Shown piece by piece: positions 41,130-50,458 of a stretch of DNA of 53,194 nt. The translations under genes were made by a program, and so were the position numbers. The notes under the pieces are model-generated. The model was not told the DNA's origin and ran no database searches. It saw only the letters and a list, made by a program, of their open reading frames with translations. Origin of the DNA: Parabacteroides faecalis (lineage in GTDB: Bacteria; Bacteroidota; Bacteroidia; Bacteroidales; Tannerellaceae); the NCBI RefSeq assembly GCF_022809355.1, contig NZ_JAKZMM010000030.1, forward strand, positions 1 through 53,194. Reading direction: 5' to 3'. The stretch's first letter is position 1. Each line of letters starts with the position of its first letter.

Positions 41130-42617
41130 ATGGATTTCAAACTAGATAAAGGAAGTAACTGTATGCGCGCTAAAGGCTGCAGCAAAATCCAGAACAACAA
41201 GCTGAATACATACGACTGGCTGTGTGGAGTTCCGGATGCGGAAAATGCAACCGACTTTGTGGAAGTACAGTTCAAAAATACAAGAAAAGGATATTATCTG
41301 AACCAGGCACATATCCCGTTGGAAAAAGGAGATATGGTTGCCGTCGAAGCAACACCGGGACATGACATCGGGATGGTAACGCTGACGGGGAAACTGGTTT
41401 TGCTCCAGATGAGAAAGAACAATGTCCGGACCGACCAGGAACCGAAAAAGATTTATCGGAAAGCACGTCCGGCTGATTTGGAGAAATATGAGGAGGCAAA
41501 ATCGAAGGAACATGCCACCATGATCCGTTCACGTCAGATCGCAGCCAAGTTAGGATTGGATATGAAAATCGGCGACGTAGAATATCAAGGCGATGGAAAC
41601 AAAGCGATCTTCTATTACATTGCCGACGAACGTGTGGACTTCCGCCAACTGATTAAAGTATTAGCCGAAGCTTTCCGGGTTCGTATCGAGATGAAACAGA
41701 TCGGAGCCCGCCAGGAAGCCGGACGAATCGGTGGTATTGGTCCGTGTGGACGTGAGCTTTGTTGCTCAAGTTGGATGACCAACTTCGTATCCGTAGCAAC
41801 CGGAGCTGCCCGTTATCAGGATATTTCCATGAATCCGCAGAAGCTGGCCGGTCAATGTGCCAAGCTGAAATGTTGTATCAACTACGAAGTCGATGCGTAC
41901 GTAGAAGCGCAGAAGCGGTTACCTTCCAGAGAAATTCCTTTGGAAACCAAAGACAATACCTATTTCCACTTCAAGACAGATATCTTCAAGCGGGAAATTA
42001 CGTATTCAACCGACAAATCCATTGCAGCTAATCTGGTAACCATTCCGGCACAACGTGTCTTCGACATCATCAACATGAATAAGAAAGGCATCAAACCGGA
42101 AACATTGGAAGCCGATACCAAACAGCAAAGCAAACGTGAATCTCAAGATATTCTGGGACAAGAGAGCGTAACCCGTTTTGACAACGTTCAGAAGAAAAAG
42201 AAGAAAAAACGGGGTAACGGAGGTGCAACCAATGCCAGCGAACCTGTAGCTGAAAAGGCTCAACCAGCCAACAATCAGCCGAAGCAGGCAGCACAACCGG
42301 CCAAGAATGCAGCTCCGGCAAATGAAAAGAAGGCAGAGAAACCTCAAGAAAGTAAAAAGCAAAATGCGCCTTCAAACAACAATAATAACAATGTGAATAA
42401 CGGAAATGCAGCACCAAAGCCCCAAAAGGGCAATAACAACCGGCCGAAACAAAAGCCGAAAGCTGCCGCTCCGGAAAAACAAGTAAACGGGGAAAAGCAA
42501 CCCAATACAGACAAACAACAACAGCAGGCGAAACAGCCAGCCAACAACAAACCGGCAAATCGTCCGCAACAGGCCAATAACAACAAACCCAAGAATGCTA
42601 AAAAAGATAATCAATAG
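41130..42617 (+). CDS. ricT: PSP1-domain protein, RicT-like
   Basis: 495 residues. The first 270 match RicT/YaaT: CMRAKGCSKI start, IYRKARPADLEKYEEAKSKE, then IGGIGPCGRELCCSSWMTNF and GQCAKLKCCINYE, cysteine clusters that bind FeS in Bacillus RicT, a partner in RNase Y-dependent mRNA maturation. Residues about 350-495 are low-complexity, rich in Gln, Asn, Lys and Ala, and probably disordered, a Bacteroidetes extension. The gene overlaps gldH by 23 bases. Confidence 0.87.
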   Translation: MDFKLDKGSNCMRAKGCSKIQNNKLNTYDWLCGVPDAENATDFVEVQFKNTRKGYYLNQAHIPLEKGDMVAVEATPGHDIGMVTLTGKLVLLQMRKNNVRTDQEPKKIYRKARPADLEKYEEAKSKEHATMIRSRQIAAKLGLDMKIGDVEYQGDGNKAIFYYIADERVDFRQLIKVLAEAFRVRIEMKQIGARQEAGRIGGIGPCGRELCCSSWMTNFVSVATGAARYQDISMNPQKLAGQCAKLKCCINYEVDAYVEAQKRLPSREIPLETKDNTYFHFKTDIFKREITYSTDKSIAANLVTIPAQRVFDIINMNKKGIKPETLEADTKQQSKRESQDILGQESVTRFDNVQKKKKKKRGNGGATNASEPVAEKAQPANNQPKQAAQPAKNAAPANEKKAEKPQESKKQNAPSNNNNNNVNNGNAAPKPQKGNNNRPKQKPKAAAPEKQVNGEKQPNTDKQQQQAKQPANNKPANRPQQANNNKPKNAKKDNQ

Positions 42618-43092
42618 CCTTTTGGCCATCCTTATTTGTGCCTTGTCTTTTTCCTGCGATTATCAGGCTTTATACTACCAGTATCAAGTGATTGATCATT
42701 CAGCGTGGGGAAAAGACAAGGTTTACTATTTCACCTTCATGGTTACGGATAATTCAATTCCCTATGACATTACGTTAGACATCCGGAACAGCAACAAATA
42801 TCCGTACCAGAACTTATGGCTTTTCTGCAATGAAGAACCGCCGGTTGGTGAAATGCAAAAAGACACCATCGAATGTATGCTGGCAGACGAGTTCGGGAAA
42901 TGGTATGGAAGCGGTATTTCATTGTATGAATCCAGTTTTCCTATCCGACAGAATTACCGGTTCGCTAATCCCGGACAATATACATTCTGTTTCCGACAAG
43001 GCATGCGCGACAGCCTGATAATAGGCATTCAGGAAATAGGTTTACGGGTCGTACCGGCTAATGTTCCTTCCGGGTTGCATCCAGACGAATAA
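42595..43092 (+). CDS. gldH: Gliding-motility-type lipoprotein GldH
   Basis: 165 residues with lipobox S-F-S-C (LLAILICALSFSCDYQ). The body (YYFTFMVTDNSIPYDITLDI, LADEFGKWYGSG, FPIRQNYRFANPGQYTFCFR) matches GldH, conserved even in non-gliding Bacteroidales next to ricT. Its role outside gliding is unknown. The 3' end overlaps the convergent rodA by 35 bases. Confidence 0.9.
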   Translation: MLKKIINSLLAILICALSFSCDYQALYYQYQVIDHSAWGKDKVYYFTFMVTDNSIPYDITLDIRNSNKYPYQNLWLFCNEEPPVGEMQKDTIECMLADEFGKWYGSGISLYESSFPIRQNYRFANPGQYTFCFRQGMRDSLIIGIQEIGLRVVPANVPSGLHPDE

Positions 43093-44503
43093 AGATAAAC
43101 AGAAGGATCGTAAATCCCAATAAAGAAGATCCGCCATAGCTGAAGAAAGGTAATGGAATACCGATAACCGGCGTCAGTCCGGTTACCATTCCGATATTAA
43201 TGGCCAAATGGAAGAGGAATATAGAAGCGACCGAATACCCATACACACGGGCAAAAGTAGTATCCTGCCGTTCGGCCAACACAAGCAGACGAAGAATAAA
43301 GACGGCAAAAAGAATCAGAACAGCCGTCGAACCCACAAATCCCTGTTCCTCACCCACGGTACAGAATATAAAGTCGGTATCTTGTTCCGGCACATATTTT
43401 AATTTGGTCTGTGTCCCGTTCAAAAACCCTTTACCCACCAGTCCACCAGAACCAATCGCAATCTTCGATTGGTTTACATTATAACCAGCTCCGCTCGGAT
43501 CATCTTCCAACCCCAAGGAAACCTTGATACGAATCTGTTGATGTGGCTCCAAAATATCAGTAAATACATAGTTGACCGAGAAAAGAAATCCAATAGAACC
43601 GATTGCAAACAAAGCAATCAGCACATAATTCCATACCCAATGATGTATCGACAGATAAATCAGATACAACACAGCCAAACCCAGCAAAGACAAAGCCACT
43701 ATATTCAGGTTAAAAGGATAATAATAAGATATCAGGCCAGATATCCCCAATACAGCCAACGAGGTATAAGACATAAGTTGTACGGCCTGCTTGTTTTTCT
43801 TCTCAACATAGACCAACAGGATTGTGATAAACAAGACTAGAAGAGATACAAGAAATACACCTAAGACCGTTTCTCCCATCATGACCTCGGCATACTTCAT
43901 CCCTGTCACAAAATAGACAACAGCACAGACACCGGCCAACAAGAAGTATCCCGACATTCCTTCCCGGTACAACATCAGGAAAAACGCAAGATAAACCAAT
44001 GCCGAACCTGTTTCCTTCTGCAGGAGAATACAAATCATAGGTAAGAAAATCAATCCAAGAACCATCAGAAAATTCTTATACCTGGCCAGTTCAAATCCGT
44101 ACGTTCCCATCAAACGGGCAACAGCCAATGCCGTAGCAAACTTGGCAAACTCGGCCGGTTGTAAGCGAATAGGCCCCAAAACCAACCACGATCGTGACCC
44201 TTTAATATCCGGAGCCAAGAAAATCGTAGCAACAAGCAACAGAATGATTGCCGCATAAATCAAATAAGAAAAGACTTCATAGAAATCCCGTTCAATCATC
44301 AAGATGGAGAAAGCAACAGAGAGAGAAATTCCCATCCAGATCAACTGATTCACTGGACGGCTCGACAATGCGAACAGTTTATCCATATCATACTCATAAC
44401 TGGCGCCACAAATAGTAACCCAGCCAGCTACAATCATGATCACATACAACAGGACTGTAAACCAGTCTATCGACTTCCAACTATCTCTACGACTATAACC
44501 CAT
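43058..44503 (-). CDS. rodA: Rod-shape SEDS glycosyltransferase RodA
   Basis: About 481 residues with about 10-12 membrane segments. SEDS marks: ARLMGTYGFELARYKNFLMV region, QSKIAIGSGGLVGKGFLNGT, EQDTDFIFCTVGEEQGFVGS and PFFSYGGSSLLGFTILL. It polymerises peptidoglycan strands during elongation with PBP2. The start at 44503 overlaps the mrdA stop by 11 bases; the frame reaches 44527. Confidence 0.95.
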   Translation of the reverse strand: MGYSRRDSWKSIDWFTVLLYVIMIVAGWVTICGASYEYDMDKLFALSSRPVNQLIWMGISLSVAFSILMIERDFYEVFSYLIYAAIILLLVATIFLAPDIKGSRSWLVLGPIRLQPAEFAKFATALAVARLMGTYGFELARYKNFLMVLGLIFLPMICILLQKETGSALVYLAFFLMLYREGMSGYFLLAGVCAVVYFVTGMKYAEVMMGETVLGVFLVSLLVLFITILLVYVEKKNKQAVQLMSYTSLAVLGISGLISYYYPFNLNIVALSLLGLAVLYLIYLSIHHWVWNYVLIALFAIGSIGFLFSVNYVFTDILEPHQQIRIKVSLGLEDDPSGAGYNVNQSKIAIGSGGLVGKGFLNGTQTKLKYVPEQDTDFIFCTVGEEQGFVGSTAVLILFAVFILRLLVLAERQDTTFARVYGYSVASIFLFHLAINIGMVTGLTPVIGIPLPFFSYGGSSLLGFTILLFIFIRLDATRKEH

Positions 44504-46394
44504 TCGGCAAAATGACAGCATTAACAATATTATCTTCTATAGCTTGACTTTCCGGAAGAATATTCCCTCGCAAATACTTTTCAATCATCAGCCGTCCTAT
44601 CGGGACAGCATACGTTGCACCAAATCCGGCATTCTCGACGAATACAGCAATGGCCACTTTCGGCTGCTGGTAAGGAGCAAATCCCATAAAAATAGAATGG
44701 TCCTTTCCATGAGGATTTTCAGCTGTACCCGTTTTCCCACAAACCTCAATATCCGGTAAGTTTGCACCACGGCAAGTGGCACCATAAGCCGTTCCCATCA
44801 CTGCTCCACGCATACCATCCGCCACATAGGTATAATACTTCGGATCAACTTTCGTATAATGTTTCTTCGTATATAAGGTATCCAAAACCGTGTCTTGTAT
44901 CTCTTTCACAACATGAGGTGTGACATAATATCCCCGATTTGCCACCGTTGCCGCCAAATTACAAATCTGCAGCGGAGTAGCCAATATTTCCCCCTGTCCA
45001 ATGGCGATGGAAATAATCGTACTTGAATTCCATCTTTTCCGGTAAATCTTATCATACACCTTACTATTCGGAATATATCCCCGTTTTTCTCCCGGCAAAT
45101 CAACTCCTAGTTTATATCCATAGCCCATAGATACCATGTAGTCCTTCCAAACATCAAATGCCAGCTGAACACTGGGATAACGCGACCGGTCGTCGAGCAT
45201 ATAATGTAATCCCCAAGGGAAAAAAGAATTACATGAGGTAGCCAAAGCACCCACTAATGGCAAGGGCGAAGGATGACCATGACAAGCCGGCTTTCCTCCA
45301 CGATACGTATAACCGTGCGCACAAGTAAAACGGGTTTCAGGAGTTATGACTCCTTCTTGCAGAAAGATCAATCCTTGTGTCGGCTTAAAGGTAGAACCCG
45401 GCGGATATTGAGCCATCAGCGGACGATTAAACAAAGGTTTCAACGGGTCTTCCTGCAACTTCTTATAATTCTTTCCCCGAATACGTCCGATCAACAAACT
45501 GGGATCATAGGTAGGAGATGAAACCATACATAAGATTTCACCCGTTTCCGGTTCGATCATAACAATACCACCCAACTTATTCTTCATGAGCTTTTCGCCG
45601 TAAGCCTGCAGATCAATATCGATAGATAACTTCAGATTCTTCCCTGAAACAGCAGGAACATCATACTTTCCATCTTCATAATGCCCCTTAATTCGCCCAT
45701 GAGCATCACGTAAAAGAATCTCAACACCTTTCTCTCCACGCAGAACTTTCTCATACGAACCTTCAATTCCTGTTCTTCCTGAATTATCTCCGGGAACATA
45801 ATAAGAATCCGCTTCAATATCACGCGTATTTACCTCGCCAACGTTCCCTAAAAGCAAGGCTGCATTGGGATAAGCATACTCACGAATAGTTCTGTTCTGC
45901 ACATAGAAACCCGGAAACTTATATAACTTCTCCTGTAAAATACCACATTCTTCGGCTGAAAGCTGACTCATAAAAATCTGAGGCGTATAAGAAGAATATC
46001 CAGGATTCAAGCGTCGGTTTTTCATATCTGCTATTCGTTTCAGATACTGTTCCTTTGTAATCCCCAAGATCCTACAAAAGTCCAATGTATCAAAAGGCTG
46101 AACTTCCCGCATAATCATCATTACATCATAAGACGGTTGATTATAAACCAACAACTTTTCATTCCGGTCGTACAAGATTCCCCGAGAAGGATAAATCGTC
46201 TTCTTCAAGAAAGCATTACTATCCGCCCATGCCTTATAATCACTGTCAATTATTTGCAGATAAAATAACCGGACAATAAAAATAATGACCAAAGCAATAA
46301 CAGCTCCGCCAATCACATAGCGTCTGTTCTCAAACTTATATTTTAATTTATTCTCCAATTTTCTGTGATTCAAAATTGAATAACTCAACGGCAC
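44493..46394 (-). CDS. mrdA: Penicillin-binding protein 2
   Basis: Up to 633 residues: membrane anchor (YVIGGAVIALVIIFIVRLFY), dimerisation domain, and transpeptidase with the SxxK Ser in PPGSTFKPTQG, SCN in ATSCNSFFPWG, and KTGT in VCGKTGTAENPHG. It cross-links peptidoglycan in the elongasome with RodA. The start is uncertain: the ATG at 46394 overlaps mreD by 47 bases, while a TTG at 46358 (LENKLKYKFE) overlaps by 11 and gives a more usual short N-terminus. Confidence 0.95.
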   Translation of the reverse strand: MPLSYSILNHRKLENKLKYKFENRRYVIGGAVIALVIIFIVRLFYLQIIDSDYKAWADSNAFLKKTIYPSRGILYDRNEKLLVYNQPSYDVMMIMREVQPFDTLDFCRILGITKEQYLKRIADMKNRRLNPGYSSYTPQIFMSQLSAEECGILQEKLYKFPGFYVQNRTIREYAYPNAALLLGNVGEVNTRDIEADSYYVPGDNSGRTGIEGSYEKVLRGEKGVEILLRDAHGRIKGHYEDGKYDVPAVSGKNLKLSIDIDLQAYGEKLMKNKLGGIVMIEPETGEILCMVSSPTYDPSLLIGRIRGKNYKKLQEDPLKPLFNRPLMAQYPPGSTFKPTQGLIFLQEGVITPETRFTCAHGYTYRGGKPACHGHPSPLPLVGALATSCNSFFPWGLHYMLDDRSRYPSVQLAFDVWKDYMVSMGYGYKLGVDLPGEKRGYIPNSKVYDKIYRKRWNSSTIISIAIGQGEILATPLQICNLAATVANRGYYVTPHVVKEIQDTVLDTLYTKKHYTKVDPKYYTYVADGMRGAVMGTAYGATCRGANLPDIEVCGKTGTAENPHGKDHSIFMGFAPYQQPKVAIAVFVENAGFGATYAVPIGRLMIEKYLRGNILPESQAIEDNIVNAVILPNGL

Positions 46395-46866
46395 AGATCG
46401 ACAAGATCGTCATCAAGACACTTGCTCCAACACGTATCAGTAAAAAGAGAGGATCAAACAGAGTTAAAGCTTCTAACAAAAATAAAGTCACATGATGTAT
46501 GAACACAAACAAAGCCACATAACGGATAAAACCGGCATATCCAAACGAATGATAAGATGGATACAAACCGTCTGCAATATCTTCTCCCTGCAGGAAATGG
46601 ATCAGCGGTTCCCGTAACAGACCGACTAATGCACAGGCACCGGCATGCATTCCGGGTGTATTGGAAAACATATCCACAATTAATCCGGTAATAAATGAAA
46701 AGATTAATACACCCGACCGAGAAATACCTATCGGCATTTTAATGATACAATACAAATACAAAAAAGGTGTAGCAATCCGCAGGTAATGTATATTATTGAG
46801 AAACAATACCTGAAACATAACAAAAACAACAAAATAGAGAATGCTACGCAATATATTATTGATCAT
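46348..46866 (-). CDS. mreD: Rod-shape protein MreD
   Basis: 172 residues, about five membrane segments (NILRSILYFVVFVMFQVLFL, SGVLIFSFITGLIVDMFSNT with the conserved Asp, then GACALVGLLREPLI). It is the membrane partner of MreC and RodA. It overlaps mreC by 11 bases and mrdA by 11 or 47. Confidence 0.9.
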   Translation of the reverse strand: MINNILRSILYFVVFVMFQVLFLNNIHYLRIATPFLYLYCIIKMPIGISRSGVLIFSFITGLIVDMFSNTPGMHAGACALVGLLREPLIHFLQGEDIADGLYPSYHSFGYAGFIRYVALFVFIHHVTLFLLEALTLFDPLFLLIRVGASVLMTILSICAVELFNFESQKIGE

Positions 46867-47713
46867 TTTTCTTTGCCTCTTTTTCTAAGTTGATTTGTTC
46901 TTCCTGCCTGAAATTACGAATAACTCGGACATGTTGCAATGTCTGAAATGAAGTTGCCAACCGGATCTTCAAAGAGTAAAAGTTATCGTCACGCCCATTA
47001 TAAAATTCTTCTATTGTCCCGACTATAAGTCCAGGAGGGAAAATGGCCGAATAACCACTTGTTACGATTGTGTCTCCCTTATTAAATTCAGCGTGTTTGG
47101 GCAATTCTTCCAACGTGGCACACGAAGCATCTTTTCCATCCCATATAAGATAACCGAAATTATTATTTCCCAACACCTTGCAACTCAGTCGAGATTTGGG
47201 ATTCAATAAAGGAATAACTACGGAAAAATGATCTGATACTTGAGAAACAACACCGACAACACCTTGGTCTGAAACAACACCCATATCAGGCTGAATCCCA
47301 TCTATACGTCCTTTGTTTAATGTGATATAATTAGACAACTGGACAAAACTGTTACTAGAAATTTCAGCCATGATGAATTGATAAGGGAAATCATGTATAG
47401 AATCACGAACGGCACCTCGGAAAGTAACCGTATCAGCCTGCATAATTTCTAACTGTTCCTGCAACTCCAGGATTTTCATCTCCATCTCGCCATTTACCCT
47501 TTGCAAGGAACGATTCACTTCCTTCAAATTAAAATAGGAGACAATATCACCATAGATAGAACCTAAATAACCTGAAACAATATTACCAGAATTAATCAGC
47601 ACACTCCGCTGATAGGAATTGTTCTGATAAACCAATACTATAGAAATTACCTCAAATACAATGAATAAAAACCAATGTTTCTTCCTTAATAAAAAATCAA
47701 GCAATTTCTTCAT
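46856..47713 (-). CDS. mreC: Rod-shape protein MreC
   Basis: 285 residues: a membrane anchor (KHWFLFIVFEVISIVLVY), coiled coil (about 65-95, LQRVNGEMEMKILELQEQLE), and the beta-rich periplasmic domain (NKGRIDGIQPDMGVVSDQGV, VVGVVSQVSDHFSVVIPLLN). It scaffolds the elongasome and activates PBP2. It follows mreB after 62 bases. Confidence 0.93.
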   Translation of the reverse strand: MKKLLDFLLRKKHWFLFIVFEVISIVLVYQNNSYQRSVLINSGNIVSGYLGSIYGDIVSYFNLKEVNRSLQRVNGEMEMKILELQEQLEIMQADTVTFRGAVRDSIHDFPYQFIMAEISSNSFVQLSNYITLNKGRIDGIQPDMGVVSDQGVVGVVSQVSDHFSVVIPLLNPKSRLSCKVLGNNNFGYLIWDGKDASCATLEELPKHAEFNKGDTIVTSGYSAIFPPGLIVGTIEEFYNGRDDNFYSLKIRLATSFQTLQHVRVIRNFRQEEQINLEKEAKKNDQ

Positions 47714-47775
47714 AAGCCTTATAATAAAAGCTGGATATTAAGTAAGAAAACTACTTAATATCCAACCTGCAAGAT

Positions 47776-48795
47776 TTATCGTATAAGGAAATTGAACTTA
47801 TCTATATTCTTTAAGGCAACTCCCGTACCTCGAGCCACTGCATGAAGAGGATCTTCAGCTACATGGAACGCAATATTCATCTTATCAGCCAAGCGTTTAT
47901 CCAGACCTCTCATCAGTGCACCACCTCCTGTCAGATAAATACCGTTATGAACGATATCAGCATACAATTCCGGAGGAGTTTGCTCTAATGCACTAAGAAT
48001 CGCAGCTTCCATTTTAGAAATAGTTCGATCCAGACAGTGTGCAATTTCTTGATAAGAAACCGGAACCTCCATTGGCAACGCTGTCATCTGGTTGGGTCCG
48101 TGTACCACATAATCTTCTGGAGGATCTTGTAAAGTAGTCAAAGCAGAACCGACATGTATTTTGATCTGTTCAGCAGTTCTTTCTCCTACTTTCACATTAT
48201 GCTGGCGACGCATATAATCCACAATATCCGCAGTCAGATCATCTCCGGCAATACGTATAGACTTATTCGATACAATACCACCTAACGAAATAACGGCTAT
48301 TTCAGTAGTACCACCACCTATATCTACAATCATATTCCCTTCAGGAGCTTGTACATCAATACCTATACCCAACGCTGCTGCCATCGGTTCAAATATCATA
48401 TATACATCTCTACCTCCAGCATGTTCGGCAGAATCGCGAACTGCACGAATCTCTACCTCCGTACTGCCAGAAGGGATACCAATCACCATACGTAACGAAG
48501 GAGTAAACCAGCGACTTCTATTACTTGCCATTTTGATCAAACCACGCATCATTTGTTCAGCAGCATAAAAGTCGGCAATAACACCTTCTCGCAACGGACG
48601 AATGGTACGAATATTATCATGTACTTTTCCATCCATTTCACGGGCAGACTTTCCGATGGCTAAAACCTTATCCGTTCTACGGTCTAAGGCAACCATGGAA
48701 GGCTCATCAACTACCATTTTACCATTGCAAATGACGATGGTATTGGCAGTTCCCAAATCCATTGCTACTTCTTGAGTAAATGAAAACAAACCCAT
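47776..48795 (-). CDS. mreB: Actin-like MreB
   Basis: 339 residues with actin-fold motifs: AMDLGTANTIVICNGKMVVD (phosphate 1), NMIVDIGGGTTEIAVISLGG (phosphate 2) and NGIYLTGGGALMRGLDKRLA (adenosine). It forms membrane filaments that direct elongation. First gene of the shape operon, 31 bases after purH. Confidence 0.97.
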   Translation of the reverse strand: MGLFSFTQEVAMDLGTANTIVICNGKMVVDEPSMVALDRRTDKVLAIGKSAREMDGKVHDNIRTIRPLREGVIADFYAAEQMMRGLIKMASNRSRWFTPSLRMVIGIPSGSTEVEIRAVRDSAEHAGGRDVYMIFEPMAAALGIGIDVQAPEGNMIVDIGGGTTEIAVISLGGIVSNKSIRIAGDDLTADIVDYMRRQHNVKVGERTAEQIKIHVGSALTTLQDPPEDYVVHGPNQMTALPMEVPVSYQEIAHCLDRTISKMEAAILSALEQTPPELYADIVHNGIYLTGGGALMRGLDKRLADKMNIAFHVAEDPLHAVARGTGVALKNIDKFNFLIR

Positions 48796-48826
48796 TGTTA
48801 TGAATTTCTTCCTTCCTAACTAAAAA

Positions 48827-50350
48827 TTAATGTTTAAAATGACGTACACCGGTTTTTACCATAGCAATATTATGTTCATTGCAATAAGCAACCGACAATT
48901 CATCTTTAATAGATCCACCAGGCTGGATAACAGCTGTTATTCCTGCCTTATCTGCAATTTCCACACAATCAGGGAATGGGAAGAAAGCATCTGAAGCCAT
49001 CACTGCTCCTTGCAAATCAAAATTGAATGAATGAGCTTTTTCGATAGCTTGCTTCAAAGAGTCAACACGAGAAGTCTGACCAATACCACTAGCACAAAGC
49101 TGTTTGTTCTTCACTAATGTGATCGCATTAGACTTGCTGTTCTTCACAATCTTATTAGCGAACAACAGATCTTCAACTTCTTTCGCAGAAGGCTGTTTTT
49201 CTGTCATCGCAACCAAATCAGATTCTGTTTGAATACTCAAATCCTTTTCTTGCATCAAGGCTCCATTTAACAAAGAGCGGAACTGCATCGGACAAGTTTT
49301 GCACTCTTTACGTACCAATACAATACGATTCTTCTTCTGTTCCAGAATAGCCAATGCATCAGCATCATATGCAGGAGCAATAATCACTTCGAAGAAAATC
49401 TTATTGATTTCTTCGGCTGCTTCTTTATTGATTGTTGTATTAGTAATCAAAATACCACCGAACGCAGAAACTGGATCACCAGCCAAAGCATCTTTCCATG
49501 CATCCACAACGTTACTACGTGAAGCTACTCCACAAGCATTATTATGCTTCAAAATAGCAAAAGTCAATTCATCAAACTCGTCAATTAAATTAACGGCAGC
49601 ATCTATATCCAATAAATTATTGTATGAGATTTCTTTACCGTGCAACTGATCAAACATATTATTGAACTGACCATAGAACAGACCTTTCTGGTGAGGATTT
49701 TCTCCATAACGCAAATGCATAGGTTGATCTATGGCTACTCGGAAATAAGAACCTTCCCGATTATCAAAATAATTAAAGATGGCAGAATCATATCCAGATG
49801 ATACAGCAAATGCTTCTTTTGCAAACCATTTACGATCTTCTAAAGACGTTTCTGCTCCTTTCTCATTCAACAAATTCAACAACGGAGTATATTGATGCTT
49901 TGAAGCAACAATTACCACATCCTTAAAATTCTTAGCAGCAGCACGGATCAAAGAGATGCCGCCTATATCTATTTTTTCAATAATAGATTGTTCATCTGCA
50001 CCTGAAGCAACCGTTTCTTCAAATGGATACAAATCAACAATTACCAAATCAATTTCTGGAATTTCATATTGGGCCAACTGTGCTTGATCTCCTTCGTTTT
50101 CACGACGAGCCAAAATTCCACCAAATACCTTCGGATGTAAAGTTTTCACACGTCCTCCCAAAATAGAAGGATAACCTGTCAAATCTTCTACTGCATCACA
50201 TGCAATACCTAATGATTCTATAAAAGTTTTTGTTCCTCCGGTAGAAACAAAAGAAACACCTTCCGCATTAAGCTTCTTTAAAATCTCATCTAAACCATCC
50301 TTGTGGTACACAGAAACAAGTGCCCGTTTAATTCGTTTTGTTGCAGTCAT
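48827..50350 (-). CDS. purH: Bifunctional AICAR transformylase/IMP cyclohydrolase
   Basis: 507 residues. The N-terminal MGS-like cyclohydrolase domain has FVSTGGTKTFIESLGI and RVKTLHPKVFGGILA; the transformylase domain has LRYGENPHQKGLFYG, KHNNACGVA, SDAFFPFPDCVEIA and IQPGGSIKD. It catalyses the last two steps of IMP synthesis. A -7 box TAATTTTG is at 50394-50387 on the minus strand. Its place upstream of mreB may couple their expression. Confidence 0.97.
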   Translation of the reverse strand: MTATKRIKRALVSVYHKDGLDEILKKLNAEGVSFVSTGGTKTFIESLGIACDAVEDLTGYPSILGGRVKTLHPKVFGGILARRENEGDQAQLAQYEIPEIDLVIVDLYPFEETVASGADEQSIIEKIDIGGISLIRAAAKNFKDVVIVASKHQYTPLLNLLNEKGAETSLEDRKWFAKEAFAVSSGYDSAIFNYFDNREGSYFRVAIDQPMHLRYGENPHQKGLFYGQFNNMFDQLHGKEISYNNLLDIDAAVNLIDEFDELTFAILKHNNACGVASRSNVVDAWKDALAGDPVSAFGGILITNTTINKEAAEEINKIFFEVIIAPAYDADALAILEQKKNRIVLVRKECKTCPMQFRSLLNGALMQEKDLSIQTESDLVAMTEKQPSAKEVEDLLFANKIVKNSKSNAITLVKNKQLCASGIGQTSRVDSLKQAIEKAHSFNFDLQGAVMASDAFFPFPDCVEIADKAGITAVIQPGGSIKDELSVAYCNEHNIAMVKTGVRHFKH

Positions 50351-50458
50351 TGTATTTAGCCTTTACACATTAATTTATCAAGAATGCAAAATTAATGATT
50401 ATTTTTTTCTCTACTAGAATAATTCTTCAGGTAACCAAAAATTTAACATGACTTTTTA

